This document shows, in pieces, positions 51,590 to 60,388 of a stretch of 64,000 nt of DNA (positions are counted from its first letter, which is position 1; each line of letters begins with the position of its first letter). Origin of the DNA: an uncultured Lachnospiraceae bacterium. Its GTDB lineage: Bacteria > Bacillota > Clostridia > Lachnospirales > Lachnospiraceae. The stretch lies in contig CANTEG010000003.1 in the NCBI GenBank assembly GCA_947652735.1, positions 145,933-209,932 on the forward strand, given 5' to 3'. The notes beneath the pieces were generated by a model. The model made no database searches and was not told the origin of the DNA. It worked only from the letters and a program-made list of their open reading frames with translations. The translations under genes were made by a program, and so were the position numbers.

Positions 51590-51622
51590 GACAATATTAT
51601 AAAGAAACTTTTATGTAAAATG

Positions 51623-51655
51623 AAAAGAGGGTACCGTTTGGTGCCCTCTTTTAGT
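51623..51655 (+). terminator. Terminator after cassette 4
   Basis: Stem AAAAGAGGGTACC / GGTGCCCTCTTTT (one G-U pair) with loop GTTT and a TTTAG end. Confidence 0.88.
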
Positions 51656-51714
51656 TATTACGCTTTCATAATTGATAAAATTTCTCTATATCAGCCAAAT
51701 AAGTATATACTTCA

Positions 51715-51743
51715 TTGACTTACCCAATAATCTTTTATAAAAT
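51715..51743 (+). promoter_or_regulatory. Candidate promoter of the suf-ior operon
   Basis: TTGACT (51715-51720), 17 bases, TAAAAT (51738-51743), about 40 bases before ATG 51787. Confidence 0.5.
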
Positions 51744-51786
51744 GTAATAGGCATTTGAAAACTATATGCATAAGGAGTGTGTAACG

Positions 51787-52506
51787 ATGCTTGAACTTAA
51801 GAATATCAGCTTTGAAGCTGAGGATGGAAAGCAAATTCTAAAGGATATAAGCCTGAAGATAGATAATCGGTTTGTCGCCATTACAGGACCAAACGGCGGC
51901 GGTAAGTCTACACTGGCAAAAATTATTGTCGGAATCTATAAGCCGTCAAAGGGAAGTATTTTATTAGACGGAACGGATATTACGGATTGTTCCATAACGG
52001 AGCGTGCAAACATGGGAATGAGCTATGCATTTCAGCAGCCTGTGCGTTTTAAAGGACTTAGGGTGCGGGATTTACTGAAACTGGCGTCTGGCAACAATGC
52101 GTCTCTTGACGATTGCTGTGAGATGCTTTCAGAGGTAGGACTTTGTGCAAGGGAATATGTTGACAGGGAATTAAATGACAGCCTTTCAGGCGGTGAGATG
52201 AAAAGAATTGAGATTGCCATGATTCTGGCAAGAAAAACAGCCTTAAACGTGTTTGATGAACCAGAGGCGGGCATTGATTTGTGGAGCTTCCAAAATCTTA
52301 TTCGCGTATTTGAAAAAATGTATGAGGAGACAAAAGGAAGCATATTAATTATCAGTCATCAGGAAAGGATTCTTAACATAGCGGACAGGATTATATATCT
52401 TAAGGATGGAGTTGTGGAACAGTACGGAGCAAAAGAAGATGTGCTCCCGAATCTGCTGAATGGTACAGGCGGATTTTGTCCGACTCTCATGAACAGCAAC
52501 AAATAA
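51787..52506 (+). CDS. sufC: SufC-like Fe-S assembly ATPase
   Basis: A 239-residue ABC-type ATPase without membrane helices. It has Walker A TGPNGGGKST, the SufC-type signature LSGGEMKRIEIA, Walker B ALNVFDEPEAGID and the switch IISHQERIL. SufC drives Fe-S cluster assembly on a SufB/SufD-like scaffold, here the next gene. ATG 51787 follows AAGGAG; the longer frame from 51766 contains that ribosome site. The genes further on encode an oxidoreductase with two [4Fe-4S] clusters, a likely client. No sufS, sufU or sufD gene is in the window. Confidence 0.85.
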   Translation: MLELKNISFEAEDGKQILKDISLKIDNRFVAITGPNGGGKSTLAKIIVGIYKPSKGSILLDGTDITDCSITERANMGMSYAFQQPVRFKGLRVRDLLKLASGNNASLDDCCEMLSEVGLCAREYVDRELNDSLSGGEMKRIEIAMILARKTALNVFDEPEAGIDLWSFQNLIRVFEKMYEETKGSILIISHQERILNIADRIIYLKDGVVEQYGAKEDVLPNLLNGTGGFCPTLMNSNK

Positions 52507-52526
52507 TATAGTTTAGGAGTGATAAT

Positions 52527-53444
52527 ATGGATACATTGCAGATGCATCTTTTAAAGGAAGTGGCAGAGCTTGATGCACTTCCCGTAGGGGCATACAACAT
52601 TCGGGCAAACGGCGAAAGCGCTGCCAGAAATACAACGGCAAATATTGATATCGTAACGAAAACGGACAAGTCGGGCATAGACATTATCATAAAGCCGGGA
52701 ACCAAAAATGAAAGCGTTCACATTCCTGTTGTCCTGTCACAGACGGGACTTAAGGAAAGTGTTTACAATGATTTTTATATTGGTGAGGACAGTGATGTTG
52801 TCATTATAGCAGGCTGCGGAATTCACAACTGCGGCGGCGGTGACAGTGAACATGACGGAATCCATTCATTCCATGTAGGGAAGAATGCAAAGGTAAGATA
52901 TATAGAAAAGCATTATGGCGAGGGTGAGGGACGCGGCAAGCGTCTGATGAATCCCACGACAGAGGTATTTCTTGAGGAGGGCGCCCACATGGAGATGGAA
53001 GCGACCCAGATTTCAGGAATTGACGATACTCTCCGAAAGACAACTGCAACACTTGATAAGGATGCCAGCCTTGTGATACACGAAAAGGTGCTGACGGAGG
53101 GAGAGCAAAATGCAGTATCGGATTTTGCTGCCGATTTAAATGGCGAGGGCAGCAGTTGTAACATTGTGAGCAGAACGGTTGCAAAGGGAAACAGCAAACA
53201 GCATTTTATCAGCGTTTTAAATGGAAATGCCGCATGTGCAGGACATAGTGAATGTGATTCCATTATTATGGACAATGCAAATGTGCTGGCAAGTCCGCAG
53301 CTTTCAGCGTCATGTACCGATGCAGGACTGATTCATGAGGCGGCAATCGGAAAGATAGCAGGAGAACAGCTTATGAAGCTCATGACCTTGGGGCTTACTG
53401 AGGCGGAGGCTGAGGAACAGATTATCAATGGTTTCTTACGATAA
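52527..53444 (+). CDS. Short SufB/SufD-like scaffold protein
   Basis: A 305-residue beta-helix scaffold of the SufBD family, much shorter than SufB (~460 residues). The core is recognisable: DVVIIAGCGIHNCGGG, HSFHVGKNAKVRYIEKHYGE, DKDASLVIHEKVLTEGEQ, SCNIVSRTVAKGNSKQHF, GHSECDSIIMDNA, and the C-terminal LIHEAAIGKIAGEQLMKLMTLG that contacts SufC in the family. With SufC this makes a two-gene system like the minimal SufB/C-type machines described in some anaerobes. The Cys and His residues in GCGIHNCGGGDSEHDGIH are candidates for cluster binding. AGGAGTG precedes ATG 52527. Confidence 0.82.
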   Translation: MDTLQMHLLKEVAELDALPVGAYNIRANGESAARNTTANIDIVTKTDKSGIDIIIKPGTKNESVHIPVVLSQTGLKESVYNDFYIGEDSDVVIIAGCGIHNCGGGDSEHDGIHSFHVGKNAKVRYIEKHYGEGEGRGKRLMNPTTEVFLEEGAHMEMEATQISGIDDTLRKTTATLDKDASLVIHEKVLTEGEQNAVSDFAADLNGEGSSCNIVSRTVAKGNSKQHFISVLNGNAACAGHSECDSIIMDNANVLASPQLSASCTDAGLIHEAAIGKIAGEQLMKLMTLGLTEAEAEEQIINGFLR

Positions 53445-53461
53445 CTATAAAAGGAGTAACA

Positions 53462-55258
53462 ATGGGAAAAGAATATGTAATGGGAAATGGTGCTATTGCA
53501 TTTGGTGCCATTGCAGCAGGGGCAGGACTTGTCTCGGGTTATCCGGGAACGCCGTCCTCAGAGATAATTGAGACAATTGAAAAATATAATGACGGAGGCA
53601 TACATTTAGAGTGGTCAGTCAATGAAAAAGCAGCTTTGGAGGTGGCGGCAGCAGCGGCATATGCAGGTATGCGGACGATGGTTACCATGAAGCAGGTGGG
53701 GCTGAATGTTGCATCAGACCCTCTTATGTCCCTTGCTTATGTAGGGGTTAAGGGTGGTATGGTTATCGTTGTTGCAGACGACCCGGGACCTATTTCATCA
53801 CAGACGGAACAGGATACGAGAAGATTTGCGGGCTACGCAAGAATACCTGTATTCGACCCTGTTTCACCTGAGGATGCCTACATTATGATACAGGAGGCAT
53901 TCGACTACTCAGAAAAATATGGCACACCTGTACTGTTTCGGCCGACAACAAGGATATGTCATGGGTATGCGTCGATTGATGTGCCCCAAAAGGTTGCTGC
54001 AAGAGCTTATGAGGGCTTTATCAAGGATTCAAAGAAGTGGGTTATATTCCCGCGGTTGTCTTATCTGAATCATGCAATGATTGAGGAGAGAAATCCTAAA
54101 ATTGGAAAGGATTTTTCCACTTATAGGGCAAACACCTGTGAGGGCAGTGGCAAGACAGCCATATTTACAGGGGGAATAAGTTATGCGTATGTCAAGGATG
54201 TACTGAAGGACAGAACGGACATAAAGCTTTGTAAAATCGGTACTCCGTATCCGTTCCCTGAGGACTTTGCTTTGGAGTGTCTTTTGGGCGTGGAGCGGGT
54301 GCTTTGTATAGAGGAATTAAGTCCTGTGATAGAGGAAGAAATCCAGAAGCTTGCGGGTATTCATGGACTTAACATTGAGATATGTGGTAAAAGAACCAGT
54401 GACGGTATATTATCAGGAGAATACAGTGCTGATACGGCAGCACAGGTGATACATAAATTTATGGGTGAGGCTGATACAGAGAAAGGTATAGATGTTACGG
54501 ATGCACCAAAGCTTCCGATGCGGCCTCCTGTTCTTTGTGCGGGCTGTCCTCACAGAGCCAGCTTTTATGCGGTAAAAAAGGCGATGGCGGGAAGAAAGGC
54601 ATATTTCTGTGGAGATATTGGTTGCTATACACTAGGAAATGCCATGCCGCTTGACATGGTTGACACATGCCTTTGTATGGGTGCAGGAATTACGATGGCA
54701 CAGGGACTTCACTGGACGGATGCTGATGCGGTAAGCTTTGCATTTGTGGGTGACTCAACATTTTTTGCGTCGGGCATGACGGGAGTTGCCAACGCAATAT
54801 ACAATGAAGCGGATATGATACTCTGCGTTTTGGACAACTCAACAACAGCCATGACGGGACACCAGCCGCATCCTGGAACAGGACGGAACATGATGGGAGA
54901 CATGGTTGAAAAGCTCAACATAGAAAAAATACTTTCAGCGATGGGTGTTTCAGCAATAGAGACTGTGAATCCGTTTGCACTTGAACATGCCATAAATACA
55001 GTTAGGAAAATGGCTGATATCAAGGGAGTAAAGGCAATTATTTTCAAGGCACCGTGTATTGCACTGGAGAAAAATTTTAACAAGCTGCATATTTCGGAAA
55101 AATGTATTTCCTGCAAGAAATGTATCAGGGAAATCGGATGTCCTGCAATCAGTATAATAGACGAAAAGGTAGTGATTGACGAGGGACTTTGTACAGGCTG
55201 TGGACTTTGTGCCACGCTTTGTCCTGTCTCTGCTATTGGAGGTGACGACGGTGAATAA
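53462..55258 (+). CDS. iorA: Indolepyruvate ferredoxin oxidoreductase, alpha subunit
   Basis: A 598-residue TPP enzyme that, with IorB, oxidises aryl-pyruvates to aryl-acetyl-CoA and CO2 while reducing ferredoxin. The reaction can run in reverse. It begins GNGAIAFGAIAAGAGLVSGY and PGTPSSEI, the usual IorA start. CAGCPHRASFYAVKKAM, GDIGCYTLG, then the TPP-binding block FVGDSTFFASG...NAIYNEADMILCVLDN follow. Two [4Fe-4S] motifs close the protein (CISCKKCIREIGCP and CTGCGLCATLCP). Its end overlaps iorB by eight bases. Cytoplasmic. Confidence 0.95.
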   Translation: MGKEYVMGNGAIAFGAIAAGAGLVSGYPGTPSSEIIETIEKYNDGGIHLEWSVNEKAALEVAAAAAYAGMRTMVTMKQVGLNVASDPLMSLAYVGVKGGMVIVVADDPGPISSQTEQDTRRFAGYARIPVFDPVSPEDAYIMIQEAFDYSEKYGTPVLFRPTTRICHGYASIDVPQKVAARAYEGFIKDSKKWVIFPRLSYLNHAMIEERNPKIGKDFSTYRANTCEGSGKTAIFTGGISYAYVKDVLKDRTDIKLCKIGTPYPFPEDFALECLLGVERVLCIEELSPVIEEEIQKLAGIHGLNIEICGKRTSDGILSGEYSADTAAQVIHKFMGEADTEKGIDVTDAPKLPMRPPVLCAGCPHRASFYAVKKAMAGRKAYFCGDIGCYTLGNAMPLDMVDTCLCMGAGITMAQGLHWTDADAVSFAFVGDSTFFASGMTGVANAIYNEADMILCVLDNSTTAMTGHQPHPGTGRNMMGDMVEKLNIEKILSAMGVSAIETVNPFALEHAINTVRKMADIKGVKAIIFKAPCIALEKNFNKLHISEKCISCKKCIREIGCPAISIIDEKVVIDEGLCTGCGLCATLCPVSAIGGDDGE

Positions 55259-55835
55259 GGATATATTATTGTGCGGCGTAGGAGGACAGGGCACCGTTCT
55301 TGCGTCAAAGCTGATTGCGGCATCGGCAATGGCGATGGGTGAAACCGTTCATTCTGCGGAAACCATAGGAATGGCACAAAGAGGTGGTTCCGTGACCAGT
55401 CATGTGAGAATCGGAGCAGAAGGTGCACCGCTCATACCAAAAGGAGAAGCGGCTGTTATGCTTGCCTTTGAACCTGCCGAGGCAGTCAGAAATCTTTCTT
55501 ATATGAAAGAGGATGGCGTGGTAATTGTTAACAGAATTCCTGTAAAGCCGGTTACTGACTCCGATTACGATGGAGGGGTAATGATTGACTACCTGAAATC
55601 AAAATGTAAAAATTTGATTGTGGTGGATGCAGAAGAATTATGCAGACCATTTGGAAGCAGTAAATTTTTTAATGTAGCCATTTTGGGTGTTGCAGTAGGC
55701 TCAGGCAGTACAGGTCTGGACAGGGATAAGGTTTTGGATGAAATAGAACGGACGGTGCCTGAACGATTTTTGGAAGCTAACAGACAGGCATTTTTAACAG
55801 GGATTCAATTAGGAGGGAATTATGGAGTTAAATAG
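55251..55835 (+). CDS. iorB: Indolepyruvate ferredoxin oxidoreductase, beta subunit
   Basis: A 194-residue gamma-type subunit (KDILLCGVGGQGTVLASKLI, SAETIGMAQRGGSVTSHVRI, MLAFEPAEAVR, FFNVAILGVAVG), as in other IorB proteins. It starts at GTG 55251 behind GGAGG (55238-55242), overlapping iorA. An ATG at 55176 would create a 75-base overlap with no ribosome site. It also overlaps the next gene by 14 bases, a sign of tight co-translation across iorA, iorB and the ligase gene. Confidence 0.94.
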   Translation: MNKDILLCGVGGQGTVLASKLIAASAMAMGETVHSAETIGMAQRGGSVTSHVRIGAEGAPLIPKGEAAVMLAFEPAEAVRNLSYMKEDGVVIVNRIPVKPVTDSDYDGGVMIDYLKSKCKNLIVVDAEELCRPFGSSKFFNVAILGVAVGSGSTGLDRDKVLDEIERTVPERFLEANRQAFLTGIQLGGNYGVK

Positions 55836-57063
55836 TACACAGCTTGCCCAGGTGGACAGCCAGATAAAAAGAATGACAGCAGGGGATAGCTATTACGGTA
55901 AAAAATATCGGGACATGGGAATCACCGAGATAGGAAGCAATGAGGATTTCAGAAAGCTTCCGTTTTCCAGTAAGGAGGATTTAAGGAATGCATATCCCCT
56001 TGGAATTATGGTGGCACCTGAGGAGGAGATAGTCAGAATTCATTCATCATCGGGAACCACGGGTATGCCTGTCATCATACCATACACGGCAAAGGATGTA
56101 GATGATTGGGCAGTTATGTTTTCAAGATGCTATGAAATGGCTGGTATAACAAATAAGGACAGAATTCAGGTTACCCCGGGATATGGCTTGTGGACAGCGG
56201 GAATTGGTTTTCAAAATGGATGTGAGAAGCTGGGAGCCATGTGTATTCCTATGGGACCGGGCAATACGGAAAAGCAGCTTAATATGATGATAGACTTAAA
56301 AACTACAGTTATTACTGCAACCTCATCCTATGCCCTGCTTCTTGCCGAGGAGATTGAAAAGCGTGGACTGAAAGACAAGATACAGCTTACAAAGGGAATT
56401 ATCGGTTCTGAGCGTTGGGGTGAGAAGATGCGGAAACGTATCAAGGACGGACTGGGAATTGAGCTTTATGATGTTTATGGTCTGACTGAAATTTATGGAC
56501 CGGGTATCGGAATTAACTGCCAGAATGAGGAAGGCATACATTATTGGGATGATTATATTTACATAGAAATCATTGACCCTGTTACAGGTGAGGTGTTACC
56601 TGACGGTGAGGAGGGAGAAATTGTAATTACAACCCTCGTTAAGGAGGGGGCACCGCTGATAAGGTTCCGTACCCATGATATTTCAAGGATAATTCCTGAA
56701 CCGTGTTCCTGTGGAAGTACATATCCTCGTATCGACATTATCAAGGGAAGAAGTGATGATATGTTTAAGGTTCGCGGTGTTAATATGTTCCCAAGTCAGG
56801 TGGAAGAAATTCTTCGCGATGTTGACGGCGCATCAAGCGAGTACACGGTAACCATAGCCCATGATGAGGATATAAACAAGGATGTCATGCTGCTTACCGT
56901 TGAGGGCGAGGGCCGAGTAAGCTTTGAGGATATGGCAAAGGAAATACGTGGAATATTTAAGTCCCGTATTGGTGTGACGCCAAAGGTAATTGTTGTGCCT
57001 ATTGGAACACTGCCAAGAAGTGAAAAGAAGACAAAGCGGGTTACGGACTACAGAATTCAGTAG
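55822..57063 (+). CDS. paaK: Phenylacetate-CoA ligase family protein 1
   Basis: A 413-residue acyl-CoA synthetase of the PaaK type, which forms arylacetyl-CoA from the acid, ATP and CoA. Motifs: FSSKEDLRNAYPLG, IHSSSGTTGMPVIIPYT (P-loop), DVYGLTEIYGPGIG, RFRTHDISRI and the C-terminal hinge GRSDDMFKVRGVNMFPSQVE. AGGAGGG precedes ATG 55822. Position behind iorAB suggests use on arylacetates made or consumed by that enzyme. Both directions are possible: energy gain, or uptake of arylacetates for amino-acid synthesis. The substrate is not fixed by the sequence. Confidence 0.92.
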   Translation: MELNSTQLAQVDSQIKRMTAGDSYYGKKYRDMGITEIGSNEDFRKLPFSSKEDLRNAYPLGIMVAPEEEIVRIHSSSGTTGMPVIIPYTAKDVDDWAVMFSRCYEMAGITNKDRIQVTPGYGLWTAGIGFQNGCEKLGAMCIPMGPGNTEKQLNMMIDLKTTVITATSSYALLLAEEIEKRGLKDKIQLTKGIIGSERWGEKMRKRIKDGLGIELYDVYGLTEIYGPGIGINCQNEEGIHYWDDYIYIEIIDPVTGEVLPDGEEGEIVITTLVKEGAPLIRFRTHDISRIIPEPCSCGSTYPRIDIIKGRSDDMFKVRGVNMFPSQVEEILRDVDGASSEYTVTIAHDEDINKDVMLLTVEGEGRVSFEDMAKEIRGIFKSRIGVTPKVIVVPIGTLPRSEKKTKRVTDYRIQ

Positions 57064-57107
57064 TGTGATATAAGGCGGGCATTTTTTATAAACACGGTTG
57101 ATAATTG

Positions 57108-57136
57108 TTGAAGAATGCCTTTCAAAATGATATTCT
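57108..57136 (+). promoter_or_regulatory. Candidate promoter before the second ligase gene
   Basis: TTGAAG (57108-57113), 17 bases, TATTCT (57131-57136), in the 110-base gap between the two ligase genes. It would allow the second ligase and the ACT gene to be made independently. Confidence 0.4.
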
Positions 57137-57173
57137 ATATATATGAAAAAATAATATGGAGGAGTTTAAGTTT

Positions 57174-58481
57174 ATGGGTAATTATTTCCAGCCTGAGATA
57201 GAAACGGCATCTCAGGAGCAGATTAAGGAATGGCAGAGTGAGCGGCTTGTGAAACAGGTAAAGCATGTGTATGACAATGTTGCCATGTATCGTGAACGTA
57301 TGGATGAAATGGGTGTTAAGCCTGAGGATATAAAGGGTGTAGAGGATTTACATAAGCTTCCTTTTACAACGAAGGATGACCTTAGGGAACAGTACCCATA
57401 CGGACTGCTTGCAAAGCCCCTTAGTGAGTGTGTGAGAATACAGTCAACGAGTGGAACGACAGGTCGCCGTGTCGTTGCATTTTATACCCAGCATGATATT
57501 GATTTATGGGATGAGTGCTGTGCAAGAGCGATTGTTGCAGCAGGTGGAACAAATGAGGACGTTGTACATGTATGCTACGGATATGGATTGTTTACGGGAG
57601 GACCGGGTCTCAACGGAGGTTCCCATAAGGTTGGTTCTCTTACGCTTCCAATGTCGTCGGGAAATACGGAGCGTCAGATACAGTTTATGACAGACTTAGG
57701 GTCTACTATTCTTTGCTGTACACCGTCTTATGCGGCTTATCTTGCAGAGTCCATTCATGAGCGGGGTGTAAAGGACAAGATAAAGCTTAAGGCAGGTATC
57801 TTTGGTGCTGAGGCTTGGACAGAGGAAATGAGACATGACATTGAGGAAAAGCTTGGTATAAAGGCGTATGATATATATGGTCTGACAGAGATATCGGGAC
57901 CGGGTGTTTCATTTGAATGTTCAGAGCAGACAGGTATGCACGTTAACGAAGATCATTTCATTGCAGAGGTAATCAATCCGAAGACAGGTGAGGTGTTACC
58001 TGACGGCGAAAAGGGTGAGCTTGTATTTACGAGCATTACAAAGGAAGCATTCCCGTTGCTCCGATACAGAACCAGAGATATTTGTATCTTAAGCCGAAAA
58101 AAATGTTCCTGTGGAAGAACACATGTAAAGATGACGAAGCCGCTTGGAAGAAGTGACGACATGCTGATTGTCAAGGGTGTAAATGTATTCCCGTCACAGA
58201 TAGAGACGGTTCTTCTGAACAAAGGATATGCTGCTAATTATCAGATTATTGTAACCAGAGTAAACAACAGCGACAATCTTGAAGTACAGGTTGAGATGAC
58301 CCCTGAAATGTTCTCTGATTCCGTTGCGGAAATTGAAAAGAACGAGAAAGAGCTTGTGGGAGCACTGAAGGCAATGCTTGGCATATACGCAGACGTAAAG
58401 CTTGTTGCACCGAAGTCTATTACAAGAAGCGAGGGTAAGGCAGTAAGAGTCATTGATAAGAGAAATCTCTATCAAAGCTAA
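57174..58481 (+). CDS. paaK: Phenylacetate-CoA ligase family protein 2
   Basis: A 435-residue paralogue of the preceding ligase with full PaaK motifs: FTTKDDLREQYPYG, IQSTSGTTGRRVVAFYT, GLFTGGPGLNGG, IYGLTEISGPGVSFEC, RYRTRDICIL and GRSDDMLIVKGVNVFPSQIE. It also has the family start NYFQPEIETAS, which the first copy lacks. ATG 57174 lies nine bases after GGAGGAG (57158-57164); the in-frame ATG 57156 overlaps that site. Two divergent ligases suggest different aryl side chains, for example phenyl- versus indole- or hydroxyphenylacetate. Confidence 0.92.
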   Translation: MGNYFQPEIETASQEQIKEWQSERLVKQVKHVYDNVAMYRERMDEMGVKPEDIKGVEDLHKLPFTTKDDLREQYPYGLLAKPLSECVRIQSTSGTTGRRVVAFYTQHDIDLWDECCARAIVAAGGTNEDVVHVCYGYGLFTGGPGLNGGSHKVGSLTLPMSSGNTERQIQFMTDLGSTILCCTPSYAAYLAESIHERGVKDKIKLKAGIFGAEAWTEEMRHDIEEKLGIKAYDIYGLTEISGPGVSFECSEQTGMHVNEDHFIAEVINPKTGEVLPDGEKGELVFTSITKEAFPLLRYRTRDICILSRKKCSCGRTHVKMTKPLGRSDDMLIVKGVNVFPSQIETVLLNKGYAANYQIIVTRVNNSDNLEVQVEMTPEMFSDSVAEIEKNEKELVGALKAMLGIYADVKLVAPKSITRSEGKAVRVIDKRNLYQS

Positions 58482-58553
58482 GAATGGTCAGCCCATGAGT
58501 TCTCGGTTTACAAAGTAAATCGGAACATATGCTAAGAGCAAATTTGGTTTTAT

Positions 58554-58586
58554 AGAAAGCTGCTAAGTAATGGGATGATGTTCAAG
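58554..58586 (+). repeat. Dispersed 'KAAK-stop-WDDVQ' motif, copy 5
   Basis: Reads AGAAAGCTGCTAAGTAATGG then GATGATGTTCAAG, about ten bases before the GGAGGG ribosome site of the ACT gene and in frame with it. Confidence 0.6.
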
Positions 58587-58603
58587 AAAAAGGAGGGCTA
58601 CAT

Positions 58604-59032
58604 ATGGAAGTAAAACAGATATCGGTTTTCGTGGAAAACAAGGTCGGAAACCTCGCTGAGGTTGCAAAGGTTATGTCTGATGCAGGAATCAGTCTTCATG
58701 CGATTTCTCTGGCTGATACAAAGGATTTTGGTGTTCTTCGCCTGTTGGTTGATGATACATACAATGCTGCAAACGTACTTAGGGATAAAGGGTATATTTT
58801 CTCCTTGACACCTGTGATTGCAGTGGCAACGACAGATGAGCCGGGAAGTCTCTATGATATACTTACGATTTTTGATGAGGCGGACATCAATCTTGAGTAC
58901 CTGTATGATGTAAATACAGGGAAAAAGGACAAGGTCTACATTATATTCAAGGTCAGCGATAACGTGTTGGCACAGAATATTCTGAAGAAAAAGGGTGTAA
59001 GAATAATAACACAGGAAGAAATGAGTGAGTAA
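58604..59032 (+). CDS. Double ACT-domain protein
   Basis: A 142-residue protein made of two ACT domains: ISVFVENKVGNLAEVAKVMS with GISLHAISLADTKDFGVLRL, then VIAVATTDEPGSLYDILTIF with DINLEYLYD. ACT domains bind amino acids and regulate enzymes. A free-standing double ACT protein next to PaaK and Ior genes is commonly seen in anaerobes and may sense an aromatic amino acid to tune the pathway; this role is inferred. AAGGAGGG precedes ATG 58604 and a terminator follows. Confidence 0.88.
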   Translation: MEVKQISVFVENKVGNLAEVAKVMSDAGISLHAISLADTKDFGVLRLLVDDTYNAANVLRDKGYIFSLTPVIAVATTDEPGSLYDILTIFDEADINLEYLYDVNTGKKDKVYIIFKVSDNVLAQNILKKKGVRIITQEEMSE

Positions 59033-59127
59033 TTTTAATAAATAAAGTGCCATTTGTTTAAAGACGGTCATATGCCGTTTTTCGATATAACCAGATGACA
59101 TATTTCTCAAATGTGTAATTTGTAAAT

Positions 59128-59166
59128 AAGTAACAGGGACGATTGCTTGTCCCTGTTACTTACTTT
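59128..59166 (+). terminator. Terminator after the ACT gene
   Basis: Perfect 13-bp stem AAGTAACAGGGAC / GTCCCTGTTACTT, loop GATTGCTT, then ACTTTAT. Confidence 0.85.
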
Positions 59167-59296
59167 ATAAGAAAATATATTTCAATGGATAAAATATACA
59201 TAATTTTAAAAGAATACATAAGGGTAATAATATGTTATAAATGAAACATATCCATAACAGTATCTGAAGTAATTGCAATTTATGAAGGAGACAGAT

Positions 59297-60355
59297 ATGA
59301 AAGAAAAGAAAAAAGCAATCGTATATGCACTTTTGGCTGCGGTATTTTATGCTATCAATACACCATGTTCAAAGCTGCTTCTTCGAAGCGTTCCGGCAAC
59401 GTTTATGGCAGGCCTTTTGTATCTGGGTGCAGGAACAGGTATAGGGATTATGTACCTGTTTCATTATAAAAAAGAGAGTAAAGAAGAACGATTGACGAAG
59501 AGTGATTTTCCCTATGCGTTAGGCATGATTCTATTGGACATCCTTGCACCGATTTTCCTGATGCTTGGTATCCAGTATGGTTCTGCATCAAATGCATCAC
59601 TGCTTGGAAATTTCGAAATTGTAGCAACGACACTGATTGCTCTTTTCATTTTTAAAGAAGGTGTAACAAAAAGATTGTGGATTGCGGTAGGCGTCATTGT
59701 CATAGCCAGTGTTTTTTTGGCATTTGATGGTTCAGATGGTTTTCAGCTTTCTTATGGTTCTTTGTTTGTATTATTGGCGGCATCTTGTTGGGGTCTTGAA
59801 AATAACTGTACAAGAAAAATTTCTGATAAAAGCACTTATGAAATTGTTACCTTAAAAGGGTTCTGTTCTGGGGGAAGTTCTATTGTAATTGCTTTTATGA
59901 TTGGTGAGGATGCTCCTGACTTTAAATATGCATTCGTTGCAATGCTTCTTGGATTTGTTGCTTACGGACTTAGTATTTTCACATATATCCGTGCTCAGCG
60001 GTATCTAGGGGCGGCAAAAACCAGTGCATATTATGCAGTTGCACCATTTATTGGTTCTTTTCTTGCATTTTTACTTCTCGGAGAACAAATCAGGATAAAT
60101 TATTTGATAGGACTAGGGTTTATGATAATTGGTTCTGTGCTTGTTGTGGTGGATACACTTGTGCGGCATCATACACATGAACATGTTCATGCGGTAACCC
60201 ATGTCCATGATGGCATCGCGCATACACATACGATTGTTCATTCTCATTCCCATGCCCATTACACAACAGATGATAAGCATGGACACCATCACGATAAAAA
60301 GGAATTGGCAAGTGAACTTGGCACAGTTCATAAGGCTAATCATTTGTCCTTATAG
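59297..60355 (+). CDS. EamA/DMT-family transporter with His-rich C-terminal tail
   Basis: A 352-residue membrane protein with ten predicted helices in two EamA repeats (YALLAAVFYAINTPCSKLLL, and ASCWGLENNCTRKISDKSTY at the second repeat). The family exports or imports metabolites. After the last helix (~residue 287) comes a ~60-residue soluble tail with about 18 histidines (HHTHEHVHAVTHVHDG, HSHSHAHY, KHGHHHDKK), a pattern usual in metal transporters but not in EamA proteins. AAGGAG before ATG 59297 decides the start over 59273. The substrate is unknown; a metal or a metal-regulated role is possible. Confidence 0.85.
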   Translation: MKEKKKAIVYALLAAVFYAINTPCSKLLLRSVPATFMAGLLYLGAGTGIGIMYLFHYKKESKEERLTKSDFPYALGMILLDILAPIFLMLGIQYGSASNASLLGNFEIVATTLIALFIFKEGVTKRLWIAVGVIVIASVFLAFDGSDGFQLSYGSLFVLLAASCWGLENNCTRKISDKSTYEIVTLKGFCSGGSSIVIAFMIGEDAPDFKYAFVAMLLGFVAYGLSIFTYIRAQRYLGAAKTSAYYAVAPFIGSFLAFLLLGEQIRINYLIGLGFMIIGSVLVVVDTLVRHHTHEHVHAVTHVHDGIAHTHTIVHSHSHAHYTTDDKHGHHHDKKELASELGTVHKANHLSL

Positions 60356-60388
60356 ATGAAAGAAAACCATTTGAAGACATTGATAATT

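Noticed and set aside
54709-55428. Long minus-strand open frame (239 codons) over iorA/iorB
   Set aside because: It lies antisense to well-conserved iorA and iorB codons and looks like a shadow of their codon bias.
59040-59056. Third copy of the 74-bp hairpin repeat
   Set aside because: Only the ten bases AAAGTGCCAT match; flanks and second arm are missing.
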